Assembly: GCA_024699855.1 (NCBI GenBank)
Contig: JAMPIQ010000001.1
Location: 3,224,001 to 3,288,000, forward strand
DNA: 64,000 nt
Direction of reading: 5' to 3'
Origin: Aphelenchoides besseyi
Taxonomy: Eukaryota; Nematoda; Chromadorea; Rhabditida; Aphelenchoididae
Numbering within the stretch: position 1 is the stretch's first letter; the number at the start of each line of letters is the position of its first letter. Both the position numbers and the translations under genes were made by a program. The notes beneath the pieces were generated by a model. It saw only the letters and a program-made list of their open reading frames with translations. It searched no databases and was not told the origin of the DNA. Below, one piece after another: positions 60,049 to 64,000 of this stretch.

Positions 60049-62644
60049 TTAGACACGTCGCTGAAACGTTGATGAGTTTTGACTGCGAACTATGAACTTA
60101 CAATCGGAATTTCACGAACATTGTTTGTCGTGTAAACGTCGTTGTAATTTTCGGGTTCTGCTAACGGAGCTTCGTTTTGTGGCAGAAGCGTGTATCCGGG
60201 AGCTGAAGTGTTGAAGCGCGGAGAAACATCGGTCGATATCCGCGGTTGGGTGCTACTGTTTCCTTCGGGCAGCGTTGTTGAATTCTTCATAATTTCATAG
60301 CGCATTGGAGATCGGAATGCGTAACGGAACTTCTACAATTAAGGTTGTAGAAATGATTTGTGCGTGAACTAACCTGAGCTCTAGAAATATCAGAGTCTTC
60401 GCTAAGATTGTAACAAATGGAATACAACAAAAACATGACAATCGGAAGTAATGGAACCACAGCAATCGCCCATCCAACATATTCACTCCATGGCCAATTT
60501 CTCACTTGTTCCGAATAAGATCCGAAATTGTATTCCATCAAGTTGAGAACGGCAATTCCCTAGAATAAACATAAAATATAAGCTAAATGAAGTTAAGACA
60601 TACAATTGGAATGACGATTAAAAGATAAGTAACAAGAAGAATTGAATGCCCGAAACACCAACAGCACTTGTTCTTCAACATTGATTTAAGATCTTTGCCC
60701 AATGAATGAGCACCTAAAACTAAAAGTGTGAAGATTAGCATACGTGCACTTACAATAGAACCAAGTGACAGCAAGAATTTCGAAGGCAAGAACCACCCAC
60801 AAGGTTGCGTATTTGAGAAATCCGGCTGCTAATTCGTAGGCAAATCGTCCAGCTTGTGTTGTAAAGAAGATGCCCGAAGCACATGCAAAGACACACAAAA
60901 AGAACGAAATCGTGAATCGCGGACAACATTTTGAAGCAAAACTGCCTGCTGCATCTTCAATCTACAAAATTTTACGATAAATGCGATTCAATGCATTAAA
61001 CTAATCACTTACCGTAGCTAACACGTTCAATGCAAGAAGGTACTTAAATGTTTCGTTGAATGCTACCAACATGGATATCACTTACCACTATGTTTAGTAC
61101 AATAAACGCCAATGCAAAAAGTAGAATTCCTAAGCATTTTTGTTTGACAATTTTACTTATTTTATCTTACCAGTGAATAGTTTAACACTTGGAATATAAG
61201 AGAGGTACGTCAACAATTGATACAATTGATTCTCTCCACTTCCCAAAATTTCCAGAGGTTGTAAATCCGTTTTCCAGCTCACAAATCCCACAATCGCAAA
61301 AACCACAGCCAATTGCAAAACAGTCAGAACTGCGTGTCCGAATACGATTACAAAGGAATCACGAACCAAATTACTGGAGCGTTTGTTGTATGATGCAATG
61401 GTTATAAAGACACCAAAACCAACACCAGTCGCCAGAATAGCTTGTTCAACGGCCACTTTCCACACCCTAAAATATACACAAATGAACGATCATATTCAAG
61501 ACTTACATGTAGTCAGCCAACTTTTCCCAGTTTGTTATTAGGTAAACTTTCTCGAACATCGGAATTGCACCACTCAAGAAAAGAACTCTAAATGACTTAC
61601 TAGCTCAGATTAGTTGTTGATATCTTACCGTGTAAGCAAAATAAGTAAAAGACAAACAGGAGTTACAAATGTGAACACCACAACCTAGAACCCAGCAAAT
61701 TAAACTGACAAATTTGAAGCTCACTTTTCCGAGCCATCGAACGCCAAAACAAATCGCAAAGAATACCAGAGCATAAACGATTCCAAGTGCAATCAATAGA
61801 TGGAATTGAAAATGACCGATTTCCGCAATACTTGTCGACGGATGTTCAAGTGCACGTAGAAACTGTGAAAGTGCCGAATTGGAAGTCAACGTTGCCAAGC
61901 GAACTTGATCGCCTCCAATCGAACTTGATGCATTGATTATCGCAAATGATTCAATGCATGGCATTGTTTGAAGTTCAGGAAAATTTTCGCAGTTGATCCA
62001 CGGCAAACCTATAAATTGAAGTACTGCATCAATTCTTTTCGGTCACACAAACCCGGTCTCTCGTCAATGACCGTCCAAAACAAATGGAAAATGAAGAGAA
62101 ATATCCACGAAAGATATCGAGACATTAACGCCATTGTGGTCAAAGAAAGAAGAACTTGTGAAACGCCAATTCCTTTGAAAGCTAAAACGAAGAGATCAAC
62201 ACATGTGTTTCTTGTTTTTGCATACATGGACAGACATTGTAGAATGATTGAACTGTGGATCGTCCCGTTAACTGAAAACAAAACTTGTGATCATGTTATT
62301 TGTGATGCAGATACTACGAATTAAGCGTCTCAACTAATTACCTGTCCTACTGAAAGTTCAAGAACAATTAAGGGCAACGCAACAACGAGAAGAGAAACTC
62401 CGTAGGCAGAAAGGAATGCCACTGAAATAAAATAAACTGATTGTTGTTCTCATCGAATCGAATTACATCCTCCATTTTCGAAGACTAGTCGACCAAGATT
62501 GAGAAAGTTTGTAGTTGCAAAAACATATGAGAGAGAAACAATCAGGAACTCGACTTTGAACGACCACAACTAAACTTCTGATTAATCATCGAGTAATCAG
62601 CTTTAACCTACATCGCGAAACTCTTCGACAATCAATGATGACAT
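60049..62644 (-). CDS. Divergent SLC6-family transporter
   Basis: This is a 12-TM protein of the sodium:neurotransmitter symporter fold, in about 17 exons. It starts MSSLIVEEFRD at 62644. Matching segments are WSFKVEFLIVSLSYVF (TM1), LIVLELSVGQ, FKGIGVSQVLLSLTTMALMS, a loop with MPWINCENF and paired Cys, WLGKVVVFTFVTP, ATGVGFGVFITIASYNKRSS, TTQAGRFAYEL and EYNFGSYSEQVRNWPWSEYV. TM1 lacks the near-invariant GNxWRFP (it reads NFLNLGRLVFENGG), so sodium or substrate binding must differ. After a short last intron the product ends EIPIRRV. It may be a nematode-specific SLC6 branch or a non-transporting member; that is inference. Confidence 0.85.
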
Positions 62645-64000
62645 TTTGAGATTCGACAGACTGCGCTCTTCAAACCACATTTCGTTGCCTGTCCACAGCG
62701 TCGGTTATGCACAGCCGTGCATTTCACGATGAGAAATCACGTCCAATTCGTCGCTGAAATTCCATTATGAAAAACGGGTGCTACGTTCGTATAACCGCGA
62801 CAATCAACAAGCCTTCGGGCAAAAAATCGCCGCCTGCCCATGAATCACAATCACCCTGTTTGGCGTACGGCTGTTGATTAATCAAAGTGAGTGGACCCAC
62901 ACGCGTTTAGGACATCGAATGGGGGGCTATTAAGCACTTTGACATTCGAGAGACAACAGTGTGCTCAAATGATGCTAATCAAGAGAAAAACATTCGATCA
63001 AATGGAAAATCTTTGGGGTCTATCGAAACGTTGAAGACCTCCACTTCCATCGAAATGGAACGCAAATTAAAAGCGAAAGTAAATCAGTAGAATTAGGCAG
63101 CTAATCGACCATGAAATGCGCAATACAAAAACCGCTTACAACAAACGAAAAGAGCAATCATTCGATCGTTGGCTTAACATCACGTTCCACGCAAACCCGC
63201 CAACGACGTTCGATTGTGTTCACGCAGAATGCGCACTTCGTTGAGCTGCTTAACCGTCTTTTTGCATCGGAAGTCGTCGGGAATTAGAAGAGACCTGCGG
63301 CAGTGGATCGGGGGGCGGCGGTTTCTCGCTTGCCATCATCACGTTGCGCGAAACTTTTGTGCTGACCCCCGACTTTTGACCATCAAAAGTGGGAAAGGAT
63401 ATTTGCTTGCGCACCGGTCATCCCTCTTCAATTTCGCTCGTCTAAAACTTTTTGCGAAAGCCGACAGTCAAATTCGCTTAGCAACCATGAGTCTGTTTAC
63501 CGTAATCGACGCGAATCGGAAGCGTGAAATGAAGAGCGCCATCAGTCAAAAAACGCTCGAAAATTGACGTGCGAAAATTCGCGTTGAAGTCCCACGATTG
63601 CTCCAAAAATTCAATCGGGCTTCCGCCTCATCGACAAACACTATCGAATACTTTGGAAGAGTCAACAGGTAGAAAGAACCTCCGGGACCAGTCGAGCAAT
63701 TTGGTCGCTTGGTTCTCGCTCTTCAACGATCAAAAATGCCGCTTGTGGTTGACGAATTTGTTCGAGAGAAAAACGAAAAGCAGCAAGAGAAAAGACGTGT
63801 AAAATAAGACGGTAATTCCCTTCAAACCAAATTTGCAACCATCAGTCTCATTTGGCCGAAATCCAAACAAACGTTGAAGAGAAAAATCGTGGAGGGTCTT
63901 AGGCCACGGTTTGGGACTATTAGAGTTCTCTTCTTCCTAATCCTTGAAACAAGCGCCAGATCTGAGCGCGCGAGTTTGGCCTCACCAAATAGCCGGGACT
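62645..64000. other. Right-edge region without a convincing gene
   Basis: About 1.35 kb upstream of the divergent SLC6 gene. Open stretches at 63214-63567 and 63569-63802 on the plus strand are basic and lack similarity or splice structure. The left part is presumably the SLC6 promoter. Nothing else was recognised. Confidence 0.35.

Noticed and set aside
63300..63360. Second C-box-like motif (TGATGATGGC on the minus strand) resembling that of the RNA candidate
   Set aside because: No D box or terminal stem was found at a suitable distance. The similarity is about a dozen bases.

Overview
The window is nuclear DNA of a nematode. Genes are dense and lie on both strands. They are cut by many introns of about 40-55 bp with GT donors and TTTCAG or TTTAG acceptors, and several genes have a lone acceptor just upstream of the ATG, as expected where a spliced leader is added in trans. 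Several same-strand pairs have operon-like spacing: a polyadenylation signal, a gap of roughly 80-200 bp, then an acceptor. The proteins include homologues of nematode BLMP-1, BRA-1 and SEL-12. The species cannot be named from the sequence. No tRNA, rRNA, CRISPR array or intact transposon was seen.

1-16 kb: katanin p80 (minus), mitochondrial trifunctional protein alpha, the ribosome biogenesis factor RSL24D1, a Src-family kinase, the pair DAD1 and ABT1/ESF2 (minus), TDP2, and two unrecognised small genes. 16-31 kb: an SLC17-type transporter, a UDP-glycosyltransferase, the pair DNAJC17-like and NAA50 (minus), a secreted dibasic-rich precursor, an SLC6 transporter, an SH3BGR-domain protein with a very long Lys/Ser/Thr tail, and an unrecognised gene. 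31-44 kb: a candidate structured RNA (minus, 31507-31845), two more unrecognised genes, the MPPE1/PGAP5 phosphoesterase (minus) sharing a 57 bp promoter gap with a tiny gene, presenilin (minus), and two large gene-poor blocks either side of presenilin. 44-64 kb: a MARCH-type E3 ligase, a MARVEL-domain protein, a short MYND protein of the BRAM1/BRA type (minus), a HERPUD-like ER protein, BLMP-1/PRDM1, a GnRH/AKH-type receptor (minus), the STE24 CAAX protease, COA3, and a second, divergent SLC6 transporter (minus).

Most genes are unrelated housekeeping or signalling genes packed together. Loose functional groupings are ER and membrane-protein handling (DAD1, HERPUD, MARCH, STE24, presenilin, MPPE1), mitochondria (HADHA, COA3) and ribosome biogenesis (RSL24D1, ABT1). 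The most unusual element is the minus-strand RNA candidate at 31507-31845. It has a C box and a D box brought together by a perfect terminal stem. Inside are UUCG-capped hairpins, one followed directly by an ACA trinucleotide. This layout recalls composite C/D-H/ACA (scaRNA-like) RNAs. Exon-intron structures were assembled by hand from splice consensus and family similarity. Gene spans below run from the start codon to the stop codon and include introns.
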